DNA of 6,448 nucleotides from contig SFUD01000043.1 of NCBI GenBank assembly GCA_004561775.1, positions 1 to 6,448 on the forward strand, in the 5' to 3' direction. Both the position numbers and the translations under genes were made by a program. Positions 1 through 6,221 of the stretch are shown piece by piece (position 1 is the stretch's first letter; every line of letters begins with the position of its first letter). This DNA is from a bacterium. GTDB lineage: Bacteria > Bacteroidota > Bacteroidia > Bacteroidales > UBA932. The notes below the pieces were generated by a model that saw only the letters and a list, made by a program, of their open reading frames with translations, ran no database searches and was not told the origin of the DNA.

Positions 1-1
1 C

Positions 2-217
2 CAAGACACTCTCTTCTCAGACCTGCACGCTCTGCGCACCCGCCGCATAGGCAATGTGGTCTCCATAGAGATGCACCTGAGGCTGCCCGGTCAAATGCAG
101 GTATCTGAGGCGCACAAGCACCTCTCTATGCTGGAGGAGCGGCTGAAGGGGGAGTTTGGCAAGGAGACAATGATTATTGTTCGTATAGAGCCAATTAAAG
201 AGACTTCTCAAGGTTAA
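2..217 (+). CDS. Cation diffusion facilitator (CDF) transporter, C-terminal fragment
   Basis: This is the last 71 codons of a gene that begins before the window, read in frame from base 2 to the TAA at 215-217. CDF proteins are inner-membrane antiporters that export divalent metals such as Zn, Fe or Mn. Their C-terminal cytoplasmic domain dimerises and binds metal. Only that domain is present here. Fragment residues 9-17 (HALRTRRIG) match the family's H-D-L-R-T-R-x-S-G motif, residues 22-28 (IEMHLRL) match its I-x-H-L strand, residues 36-38 (EAH) its A-H helix, and residues 60-64 (VRIEP) its final H-x-(D/E)-P strand. From my knowledge of E. coli YiiP, histidines at H9, H25 and H38 would be metal-site positions; the last expected histidine is Arg61. 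The membrane domain is not visible, so the metal cannot be inferred. The family call is fairly secure. Confidence 0.82.
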   Translation, partial: QDTLFSDLHALRTRRIGNVVSIEMHLRLPGQMQVSEAHKHLSMLEERLKGEFGKETMIIVRIEPIKETSQG

Positions 218-231
218 TTTGAATAATTCTG

Positions 232-261
232 TTGAGATTAGGGAAGCCTTTTTTATCTTTG
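232..261 (+). promoter_or_regulatory. Bacteroidota-type promoter upstream of engB
   Basis: TATCTTTG at 254-261 is an exact match to the Bacteroidota -7 element TAnnTTTG. A TTG at 232-234 (within TGTTG) lies 19 bases upstream, inside the spacing expected for the -33 element. Transcription would then start around 266-269, giving a leader of only about 12-15 bases before the engB ATG. It lies in the only substantial gap of the window and probably drives the whole downstream gene run. The match is by eye. Confidence 0.6.
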
Positions 262-280
262 CAGAAAAATTTGCAAGAGT

Positions 281-895
281 ATGAGAATAGATAAGTCTGA
301 GTTTCTCCAGAGTTGCCAGTTTTTAAAGGATAAGCCGGCAAGGAGATTGCCCGAGTTTGCCTTTATAGGAAGGTCCAACGTAGGCAAATCTTCACTTATC
401 AATATGCTCTGCAACCATCAGAGGCTTGCCAAGACCTCTTCCAAACCGGGCAAGACAATACTTATAAACTATTTCACTATAAATGACCAGCTCTACTTTG
501 TAGACCTGCCCGGGTACGGATACGCCAAACTCTCTATGACAGAGAAAGAGCGTATCTCCAAGATGAACAACAGCTACATATCCGGCTCGGAGGAGTTGGG
601 ACTGCTCTTTGTACTTATAGACTCCCGACACAAGATTCAGGATATAGATATGGAGTTTCTCATAAACCTTGGCAATGCCGGTATGCCCTTTGCCATAATC
701 TACACAAAGGCAGACAAAATGGGCACCAACCTGCTTGCCAAACAGCTTAACTACAATAAAAAACAACTCCTGGAGTATTGGGAGGAGCTGCCGCCAATCT
801 TTGTAAGCAGCTCCAGCGACAAGAGGGGGCGGGAGGAGATTCTCAACTTTATAGAGGAGTGCTTCAACAAGATTACAACCAACAACCAACAATAA
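281..895 (+). CDS. engB: Ribosome biogenesis GTP-binding protein EngB/YsxC/YihA
   Basis: EngB is a small TrmE-Era-EngA-YihA-type GTPase in the cytoplasm that binds the 50S subunit late in its assembly. The 204-residue product has the usual length and the full motif set. G1 is GRSNVGKSS at 30-38. The G2 region is KPGKT at 55-59, with Thr59 the likely switch I threonine. G3 is DLPGYGYAK at 75-83, characteristic of this subfamily. G4 is TKAD at 142-145, and the G5-like SSSSDKRG is at 176-183. The start at 281 is the only plausible one: the next in-frame triplets upstream run into a TAG at 239-241 with no other ATG. No Shine-Dalgarno sequence is evident, as is usual in Bacteroidota. It is the first gene after the promoter at 232-261, and prs follows 20 bases after its stop. 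Confidence 0.96.
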   Translation: MRIDKSEFLQSCQFLKDKPARRLPEFAFIGRSNVGKSSLINMLCNHQRLAKTSSKPGKTILINYFTINDQLYFVDLPGYGYAKLSMTEKERISKMNNSYISGSEELGLLFVLIDSRHKIQDIDMEFLINLGNAGMPFAIIYTKADKMGTNLLAKQLNYNKKQLLEYWEELPPIFVSSSSDKRGREEILNFIEECFNKITTNNQQ

Positions 896-915
896 TAAAC
901 TATACTACTAAAACA

Positions 916-1866
916 ATGGATCACATTCACTCAATAAAAATCTTCTCAGGAAGAGCTTCCCGATATCTGGCAGAGAAGATAGCAAAATCGCTCAACTTGG
1001 ACCTTGGCAAATCCGTAGTTACAGTCTTCAGCGACGGCGAGTTCCAGCCTGCTTTTGACGAGAGCGTAAGAGGTTGCACACTCTTCATAGTACAGTCAAC
1101 CTTCCCGCCTGTAGAGAATCTCTTCGAGCTTCTGCTTATGATAGATGCGGCAAAGAGAGCCTCTGCGCACAGAGTCATTGCCGTTATGCCATACTTCGGA
1201 TGGGCACGTCAGGATAGAAAAGACCGTCCTAGAGTCTCCATAGGAGCAAAGATGGTGGCCAACCTGCTGGCTGCCGCAGGTTGCGACCGCATTATGACCT
1301 GCGACCTTCACGCAGACCAAATTCAGGGCTTCTTCGACTTCCCTGTAGACCACGCCTACGCAAGTTCCATCTTCCTGCAGTACATACGCTCCCTCAACCT
1401 GGAGGATCTCTCCATTGCCTCTCCCGATATGGGAGGCGCCAAGAGAGCCAACGCCTACTCCAGAATACTAAGCTGCCCTATGATAATCTGCCACAAATCC
1501 AGAACAAGGCCGAATGTGGTTGGTTCTATGACAGCCATAGGCGACGTAGAGGGCAGGAACATAATAATTGTAGATGATATGGTTGATACCGCAGGCACTC
1601 TCTGCAAGGCTGCAGGAATGCTTATGGAGAAGGGCGCAAAGAGTGTGCGTGCCGTTGCAACACACGCAGTGCTCTCCGGCTCTGCCTACGAGAACATTGC
1701 AAATTCTGCGCTCACAGAACTTATTGTATCGGATACCATTCCGCTCAGATGCTCACCGGAGACAGATACCTCCAAAATAAAGGTGCTCTCCGTGGCAAAT
1801 CTCTTTGGAGACATTATTGACAAGGTTTATAACTATCAATCAATAAGCAACAGTTTCATCTTCTAA
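916..1866 (+). CDS. prs: Ribose-phosphate pyrophosphokinase (PRPP synthetase)
   Basis: Prs transfers pyrophosphate from ATP to ribose 5-phosphate, giving PRPP for purine, pyrimidine, NAD, histidine and tryptophan synthesis in the cytosol. The product is 316 residues, close to the roughly 315 of class I bacterial enzymes. Visible motifs are SDGEF at 39-43, the ATP-binding stretch RQDRKDRPRVSIGAK around 98-112, the metal/ribose-phosphate signature CDLHADQIQGFF at 129-140, SPDMGG at 169-174, the flexible catalytic loop with Lys194 and Arg196, and the PRPP-binding loop VDDMVDTAGTL at 219-229. The frame stays open upstream to an ATG at 778, but that would overlap engB heavily and add 46 unrelated residues, so the ATG at 916 is chosen. 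There is no clear Shine-Dalgarno sequence. It lies 20 bases after engB and 14 before nadE, probably in one transcript. Confidence 0.96.
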   Translation: MDHIHSIKIFSGRASRYLAEKIAKSLNLDLGKSVVTVFSDGEFQPAFDESVRGCTLFIVQSTFPPVENLFELLLMIDAAKRASAHRVIAVMPYFGWARQDRKDRPRVSIGAKMVANLLAAAGCDRIMTCDLHADQIQGFFDFPVDHAYASSIFLQYIRSLNLEDLSIASPDMGGAKRANAYSRILSCPMIICHKSRTRPNVVGSMTAIGDVEGRNIIIVDDMVDTAGTLCKAAGMLMEKGAKSVRAVATHAVLSGSAYENIANSALTELIVSDTIPLRCSPETDTSKIKVLSVANLFGDIIDKVYNYQSISNSFIF

Positions 1867-1880
1867 ATTGTATTAAAGAT

Positions 1881-2723
1881 ATGGCACTGGCACAGATTAA
1901 CATAGCAGAGGTCCACAACAAATTGGTGGAGGCTATCAGGGAGTTCTTTGCAAATTGCGGCGCAAAGCGCGCAGCAATTGGCTTTTCGGGAGGAATAGAT
2001 TCTGCCGTAGTGGGAGCTTTGGCAGTAGAGGCGCTTGGAAAAGAGAATGTGCACGCGCTTATGATGCCAAGCGAATTCTCCACTCTCCACTCCATTCAGG
2101 ATGCGGTAGACCTGGCGGAGAATCTGGGCATAGGGTACCATATTGTAGAGATTGCAGCGATTTACAAGCAGTTTATGGAGGAGCTTGCCCCCGTCTTTGG
2201 TCCAAACAACAAATGGAATGTGGCAGAGGAGAACCTGCAGGCAAGGATAAGGGGCACCCTGCTTATGGCATACGCCAACAAATTTGGCGCTCTGGTGCTC
2301 AACACCTCCAACAAGAGCGAACTCTGTATGGGCTACGGCACCCTCTACGGAGATTTGGCCGGTGCTGTAATGGTAATTGCAGACCTCTATAAAACAGAAG
2401 TTTACCAATTGGCTGCGCATATTAACAGAAAGGGAATAGTAATTCCGCTCTCCACCATTACCAAGGCTCCCTCTGCGGAGTTGCGCGTGGGGCAGAAGGA
2501 TAGCGATTCCCTTCCCGATTATGCCATATTGGACGAACTTCTCTACAAACTTAGAGAACTGGGCATGAGTTATGATGAGGTACTTGCCCAGGGAGCAGAC
2601 AAAGAGGCGCTGGATAGAGTCTGCGCGCTTCTTAAAGGCTCCGCTTTCAAGGCTCATCAGGTTCCGCCACTCTTTAATGTAAGCGGCCTTCCGGTTGCCT
2701 ACAAGGAGAAGTGGCTATTATAA
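1881..2723 (+). CDS. nadE: NAD(+) synthetase, synthetase domain only
   Basis: NadE amidates nicotinate adenine dinucleotide to NAD+ using ATP, the last step of NAD synthesis. The 280-residue product is a single adenine-nucleotide alpha-hydrolase (PP-loop) domain. The pyrophosphate-binding loop SGGIDSAV is at 36-43, the NLQARIRG helix at 118-125, the NTSNKSE motif at 141-147, the YGDLAG segment at 156-161, TKAPSAELR at 194-202, and DSDSLPDY at 207-214. The C-terminus has an H-Q-V-P-P segment (259-263) resembling the K-R-x-Q-x-P-P tail of the family. No carbon-nitrogen hydrolase (glutaminase) domain is present, so ammonia is the expected nitrogen donor. The residues around ALMMPSEFS (59-67), however, look to me more like the synthetase half of glutamine-dependent enzymes than like E. 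coli NadE. The start at 1881 follows prs by 14 bases, with only a weak AAAG upstream. Confidence 0.93.
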   Translation: MALAQINIAEVHNKLVEAIREFFANCGAKRAAIGFSGGIDSAVVGALAVEALGKENVHALMMPSEFSTLHSIQDAVDLAENLGIGYHIVEIAAIYKQFMEELAPVFGPNNKWNVAEENLQARIRGTLLMAYANKFGALVLNTSNKSELCMGYGTLYGDLAGAVMVIADLYKTEVYQLAAHINRKGIVIPLSTITKAPSAELRVGQKDSDSLPDYAILDELLYKLRELGMSYDEVLAQGADKEALDRVCALLKGSAFKAHQVPPLFNVSGLPVAYKEKWLL

Positions 2724-2744
2724 ACAGAGACTTTACAGAACACA

Positions 2745-3059
2745 ATGAAACTCTTCCTGCTTACTGTCATAATATTGGGAATATGCGTCTTTGGATTATG
2801 CTTCAACATAATCTTCAGAAAGGACGGGCAGTTTCCCGATAGCGAAATAGGGCACAGCAAGGCTATGCGCGAACGTGGCATCTATTGCGCCAAAGTGGAG
2901 GAGAAGAGGCTTTGGGGAAAGAATGGCATACTGCGCAAAAAGGGCGGCTGCACAAAAGAGGATCTGAAATCCTTGGATACGGAGGCCGGCTGCAGCAGCT
3001 GTGGGGAGATTGAGTGTGCTGTAAAGGAGTTAATGAAGGAGGAAAAATGTCAATATTAG
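2745..3059 (+). CDS. Small Cys-rich membrane-anchored protein, function unknown
   Basis: I cannot assign a function. The 104-residue product begins with Lys2 and a hydrophobic stretch at about 3-24, consistent with a signal anchor. A basic segment and a polar tail follow. Conspicuous features are KDGQFP at 26-31, GHSKAMRERGIYC at 36-48, and eight cysteines (14, 19, 48, 69, 83, 86, 91, 102). Cys83-x2-Cys86-x4-Cys91 forms a compact cluster that could bind metal or form disulfides. No lipobox is convincing. The K-D-G-x-F-P and A-M-R-x-R-G-I-x-C pattern resembles small 'membrane or secreted protein' families I recall from Bacteroidota, but this is memory and not a search. The gene starts 21 bases after nadE, and its last 13 bases overlap the der start, suggesting translational coupling. 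Codon-like composition and tight packing support a real gene. Confidence 0.75.
   Translation: MKLFLLTVIILGICVFGLCFNIIFRKDGQFPDSEIGHSKAMRERGIYCAKVEEKRLWGKNGILRKKGGCTKEDLKSLDTEAGCSSCGEIECAVKELMKEEKCQY
3036..3042 (+). promoter_or_regulatory. Strong Shine-Dalgarno site for der
   Basis: AAGGAGG ends four bases before the ATG at 3047. It lies inside the 3' end of the preceding small gene. It is the only strong Shine-Dalgarno match among the starts in this window. It decides the der start in favour of 3047 over the in-frame ATG at 3014. Confidence 0.7.
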
Positions 3060-4354
3060 CAATTGTAGGACGCCCTAACGTGGGCAAATCCACCCTCTTC
3101 AACAGGCTTGTAGGTATGAGACAGGCCATTGTTGACGAGACGGCAGGTGTTACACGCGACAGACACTACGGCAAGGCGGAGTGGTGCGGCACAGAATTCT
3201 CTGTGATTGACACCGGAGGTTATACCACCAACTCCGACGACGTTTTTGAGGGGGAGATTAAGAAACAGGTTATGCTTGCCATAGATGAGGCAGATGTGAT
3301 TCTCTTCCTCTGCGATGTGGAGACAGGCATAACAGATTATGACTCTGATATAGCAAGGATACTGCGCTCTTGCAAAAAGCCCGTGGTGCTTGCTGTAAAC
3401 AAAGTGGATACCGGAGCAAAAATGTATGGTGTTTACGAGTTCAACAGTCTTGGACTTGGAGAGCCCTTCTCCATTGCCTCCGGAGATGGCAGCGGCACGG
3501 GAGACCTTCTGGACAGGGTCTGCGAACTCTTTCCAAAGGAGAGCGCAATTGGACCGGACCAGGACGCGCTTCCAAAGATAACCATAGTGGGCAAACCTAA
3601 CGTGGGCAAATCCTCTATGACCAATGCCCTTCTTGGAGAGGAGAGAAATATTGTAACCCCTGTTGCAGGAACAACAAGGGACTCCATCTCCACCTACTAC
3701 AATAAATTCGGCTACGAGTTTATGCTTGTAGATACTGCAGGGCTTAGAAAGAAGACAAAGGTGCAGGAGGATCTTGAGTTCTACTCCACAATGAGGGCAA
3801 TAAGGGCCATTGAGGCCTCAGATGTCTGCATACTTATGATGGATGCCCAGAAGGGGGTTGAGGCGCAGGATATGTCTATCTACAACCTCATCATAAAGAA
3901 CAAAAAGGGGGTTGTAATTGTTGTTAACAAATGGGATACAATAGAGAAGGATAACAACACGCTCAAGAACTTTAAAGAGGCTATACAGAAGAGGATTGCT
4001 CCATTTACAGATGTGCCTATCATCTTTACCTCCGTTCTGAACAAACAGAGGATACACGATGTGGTGGAGGCTGCATATCAGGTATATCAGAACTATGCGC
4101 AGAAGATTCCCACATCAAAGCTGAATGAGGCTATGCTGCCGGAGATAGAGAACTATCCGCCGCCGGCTTGGAAGGGCAAATACATTAAGGTAAAGTTCAT
4201 TACACAACTTCCCACCAAGTCTCCCTCATTTGCATTCTTCTGCAATCTTCCGCAGTATATCAGAGATCCTTACAAGAGATTTCTGGAGAACAGGCTCCGC
4301 GAGCATTTCAAACTTACCGGATGTCCTATACAGATATTCCTGAGGCAGAAATAG
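3047..4354 (+). CDS. der: Ribosome biogenesis GTPase Der (EngA)
   Basis: Der is an essential cytoplasmic GTPase with two tandem G domains and a C-terminal KH-like domain that acts in 50S subunit maturation. The product is 435 residues, typical for the family. G domain 1 has GRPNVGKS at 8-15, DTGG at 55-58 and NKVD at 118-121. G domain 2 has GKPNVGKS at 182-189, DTAG at 229-232 and NKWD at 294-297. The KH-like domain covers roughly 350-435, including the conserved F-x-N-x-P-x-x-I-x-x-x-Y-x-R-F stretch around 398-412. The start at 3047 is preceded by AAGGAGG and begins directly with the family's first beta strand. An ATG at 3014 in frame would add 11 unrelated residues. It overlaps the upstream small gene by 13 bases and is followed by rlmH after 18 bases. 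All G motifs are intact. Confidence 0.97.
   Translation: MSILAIVGRPNVGKSTLFNRLVGMRQAIVDETAGVTRDRHYGKAEWCGTEFSVIDTGGYTTNSDDVFEGEIKKQVMLAIDEADVILFLCDVETGITDYDSDIARILRSCKKPVVLAVNKVDTGAKMYGVYEFNSLGLGEPFSIASGDGSGTGDLLDRVCELFPKESAIGPDQDALPKITIVGKPNVGKSSMTNALLGEERNIVTPVAGTTRDSISTYYNKFGYEFMLVDTAGLRKKTKVQEDLEFYSTMRAIRAIEASDVCILMMDAQKGVEAQDMSIYNLIIKNKKGVVIVVNKWDTIEKDNNTLKNFKEAIQKRIAPFTDVPIIFTSVLNKQRIHDVVEAAYQVYQNYAQKIPTSKLNEAMLPEIENYPPPAWKGKYIKVKFITQLPTKSPSFAFFCNLPQYIRDPYKRFLENRLREHFKLTGCPIQIFLRQK
3074..3091 (+). repeat. 18-bp exact direct repeat in der, copy 1
   Basis: CCTAACGTGGGCAAATCC here recurs exactly at 3596-3613. Both copies encode the P-N-V-G-K-S core of the two Der P-loops, in the same reading frame. 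The identity reflects the internal G-domain duplication plus shared codon choice, not a mobile or regulatory repeat. Confidence 0.85.
3596..3613 (+). repeat. 18-bp exact direct repeat in der, copy 2
   Basis: This is the second copy of the repeat at 3074-3091, encoding the P-loop core of Der G domain 2. The flanking bases on both sides differ from copy 1, so the exact match is limited to 18 bp. Confidence 0.85.
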
Positions 4355-4372
4355 TCTCTTTAAGAAGCAGCT

Positions 4373-4846
4373 ATGAAGATAACCCTCATAACGGTTGGCA
4401 AGACTGCCTTTCCCTTCATAGAGGAGGGCATAATGGTTTACCAGAAGAGGCTTGCGCACTACTGCGCCTTTGCAAGGAACGAGATTCCAGAACTTAAAGG
4501 GGTCTCTGCCCTTACAAAGGAGCAGATAAAGGAGAGGGAGGGAGAACTCATACTTAAGAATATTAAGGAGCAGGATAATGTAGTTCTGCTGGACGAGCGG
4601 GGAACCCATTTTGACTCCGAAGGTTGGGCAGAGGAGCTTAGGAAGCGGGAGATTTATGGAGGCAAGGATATGGTCTTTGTAATAGGAGGGGCATACGGCT
4701 TCTCCCAAGGGGTTTACAAGAGGGCCAATCAGATGCTCTCCCTCTCCAAAATGACCTTCTCCCACCAGATAATAAGGTTAATCTTTATGGAGCAGCTCTA
4801 CAGAGCCTTCACAATAATAAGGGGCGAGCCGTATCATCACAAATAG
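4373..4846 (+). CDS. rlmH: 23S rRNA (pseudouridine1915-N3)-methyltransferase RlmH
   Basis: RlmH uses S-adenosylmethionine to methylate N3 of pseudouridine 1915 in helix 69 of 23S rRNA, acting on the assembled 70S ribosome. The product is 157 residues, the usual length for this single-domain SPOUT (trefoil-knot) enzyme. It opens with the typical M-K-I-x-L-I-x-V-G-K strand. It then shows LLDERG at 72-77, the SAM-binding FVIGGAYGF at 102-110, and the knot and C-terminal signature from LSLSKMTFSHQ (122-132) through EQLYRAFTIIRG (140-151) to the terminal Y154-H155-H156. It starts 18 bases after der, with at most a weak AAGAAG upstream. A membrane sensor gene begins 7 bases after its stop. Its position beside der and downstream of engB groups three large-subunit factors on one likely transcript. 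Confidence 0.96.
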   Translation: MKITLITVGKTAFPFIEEGIMVYQKRLAHYCAFARNEIPELKGVSALTKEQIKEREGELILKNIKEQDNVVLLDERGTHFDSEGWAEELRKREIYGGKDMVFVIGGAYGFSQGVYKRANQMLSLSKMTFSHQIIRLIFMEQLYRAFTIIRGEPYHHK

Positions 4847-4853
4847 AGAAGAG

Positions 4854-6221
4854 ATGAGGTTGAGAACTTTGAAATATAACCTCCGCAAGAGAATAAGGCA
4901 ATGGGGCGCATCCAATATTGCCGCAGCCCTATTTGCCCTTATGGCATCTCTGCTCTTTCTTCTCTCTGCAATCATCAACCCCTCCGGCGGTGTCATAAAG
5001 AGCGATTTGAGGCGCCTTGAGCGCAACGTGAACAACAGACTGGAGATTCTGGACAACTATGCCCAGCAGGCCCTTCTGCACCCCAACAACAAATGGCTTC
5101 AGTTTCCGGATTTTCCGGAAGATATGGTAATCTACAAATACCGCGCAGATACAATACAGTCCTGGATAAATGAGTTCCCGATAGGCAACGACGAGGTAGA
5201 TGTACTCCCGCTCTGGTACCGTATGCACTACCTTGGCACAAAGACCCCTTTCGACACCCCTCTTGCCTATATCTCTGAAAACTACGGATATATAAATCTG
5301 GGCTCCTCCTGGTTCCTTGCCAAGCGGGTTACAAGCGGAAGGACAAAGGTTATTGCCGCGCTCCTTATAAAGAGCGATTACCCTGCAGAGAACCTCCTGC
5401 TCACCAACAAGCTCAACCCCAACTTTGGAATAAAGCACCCCATTACAATAGAGAACGGGGTCTTCTATGAGGGCTTCCCTATCTGCGACCGTAATGGCAA
5501 GACACTCTTTGTTGTAAGCAACCCTCTCACTCCCAATATAAATGTAGATACCATTGTGCTAAGGTGGATTGCTGTGCTGCTGGCTGCTCTGGCGCTCTTC
5601 TCATTCTATTCGGGAAGACGCACCTTAAGGGTTTTTTGGCTCTATTGGGCAGGAATAACATTGCTCAGGCTCTTCTGCTTTACGCTTAAAGGCTCCATCA
5701 CCACCGCCTCGCCATTCTTCTCCGCATCGCTCTATGCAGACTTTGGCATCTTCTCCACCTTTGGGGATTTTCTGCTTAACGGGCTCTATCTCTTTGTGCT
5801 TACAGCAGGAATCTACCTGCTTAGAAAGAACTGTCTGCTCTATCTAAAACGATGCTCGCAATGGAGGAGATGGGAGCTTATCATACTCCTCTCTCTATAT
5901 ACGCTGGCCCTGATAGTCTATATACATTGGTCTCTCAGGTCCATAATATTAAACTCCACCATAACACTGGAGCTCTTCAGGTTGGACGAGATGAGCATCT
6001 ATACCATACTGGTCTATCTCTCCACAGCGCTGCTTATGCTGGGCGTTCTGCTTATGCTGCAGTTTGTGCTCCCGATACTTAACATAGGGCGCAACGGCTC
6101 TATGTTCAAGCCAAAGAGCCTTCTCCTCTTCTCTGTAATAATTTCTCTCTATACCATTGCCACCATAAGCATCCTCTCCTTCTACAAAGAGAAGGAGCGC
6201 GCTGAAACTGCTCTCCATTGA
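4854..6221 (+). CDS. Multi-pass membrane sensor protein (probable histidine kinase), N-terminal part, ends at a frameshift
   Basis: The frame from the ATG at 4854 runs 455 residues to a TGA at 6219-6221. Topology by eye: basic cytoplasmic N-terminus, TM1 at about 22-42, an extracytoplasmic region of about 190 residues (43-234), then hydrophobic segments at about 235-253, 258-277, 303-324, 340-359, 382-410 and 422-443. Charged loops (RR255, RKN and QWRR around 324-340, GRN and KPK around 412-421) fit an alternating seven-span fold. The layout and motifs such as YRADTIQSWINEFP at 96-109 recall large Bacteroidales sensor histidine kinases, from memory. No kinase domain lies inside the window, so the kinase assignment is inference. 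The last residues, after about 449, look out of frame: sequence in the next frame from 6202 continues the protein plausibly. The start has a purine-rich AGAAGAG just upstream and lies 7 bases from rlmH. Confidence 0.6.
   Translation: MRLRTLKYNLRKRIRQWGASNIAAALFALMASLLFLLSAIINPSGGVIKSDLRRLERNVNNRLEILDNYAQQALLHPNNKWLQFPDFPEDMVIYKYRADTIQSWINEFPIGNDEVDVLPLWYRMHYLGTKTPFDTPLAYISENYGYINLGSSWFLAKRVTSGRTKVIAALLIKSDYPAENLLLTNKLNPNFGIKHPITIENGVFYEGFPICDRNGKTLFVVSNPLTPNINVDTIVLRWIAVLLAALALFSFYSGRRTLRVFWLYWAGITLLRLFCFTLKGSITTASPFFSASLYADFGIFSTFGDFLLNGLYLFVLTAGIYLLRKNCLLYLKRCSQWRRWELIILLSLYTLALIVYIHWSLRSIILNSTITLELFRLDEMSIYTILVYLSTALLMLGVLLMLQFVLPILNIGRNGSMFKPKSLLLFSVIISLYTIATISILSFYKEKERAETALH
6198..6204 (+). 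other. Probable one-base frameshift site
   Basis: In the upstream frame GAG-CGC ends at 6200. Skipping the G at 6201 allows CTG-AAA-CTG from 6202, giving K-E-R-L-K-L-L-S-I-E-R in place of K-E-R-A-E-T-A-L-H-stop. The downstream frame has a stop at 6136-6138, so any switch must lie between 6139 and 6221. The end of TM7 places it after about 6182. The site sits in an alternating GCGCGC run (6197-6202), where a base gain is easy. It may be a true mutation or a sequencing or assembly error. Confidence 0.65.

Noticed and set aside
240..254. Possible terminator after the CDF gene: AGG-GAAG-CCT followed by six T
   Set aside because: The stem is only three base pairs and cannot be extended. The T run overlaps the promoter -7 region, so it is not a convincing terminator.
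778..915. In-frame upstream ATG extending prs by 46 residues
   Set aside because: The extension overlaps engB by over 100 bases and its residues do not resemble any Prs N-terminus. The ATG at 916 gives the normal family length.
1863..2657. 264-codon antisense open frame opposite nadE
   Set aside because: It is a low-complexity shadow of a well-supported gene, with no recognisable motif and many Cys and His from reverse-complemented common codons.
3014..3046. In-frame upstream ATG extending der by 11 residues
   Set aside because: The ATG at 3047 has a strong Shine-Dalgarno site and starts at the family's first beta strand.
3074..3613. 18-bp exact repeat as a possible recombination or mobile-element signal
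   Set aside because: Both copies encode the P-loop core of Der's duplicated G domains, which explains the identity.
4226..4765. 179-codon antisense open frame opposite der and rlmH
   Set aside because: It spans two confident sense genes and shows no domain or start context of its own.
6195..6204. Programmed ribosomal frameshifting in the sensor gene
   Set aside because: No X-XXY-YYZ heptamer or +1 slippery stop context is seen at the junction. A one-base gain in a GCGCGC run is simpler.
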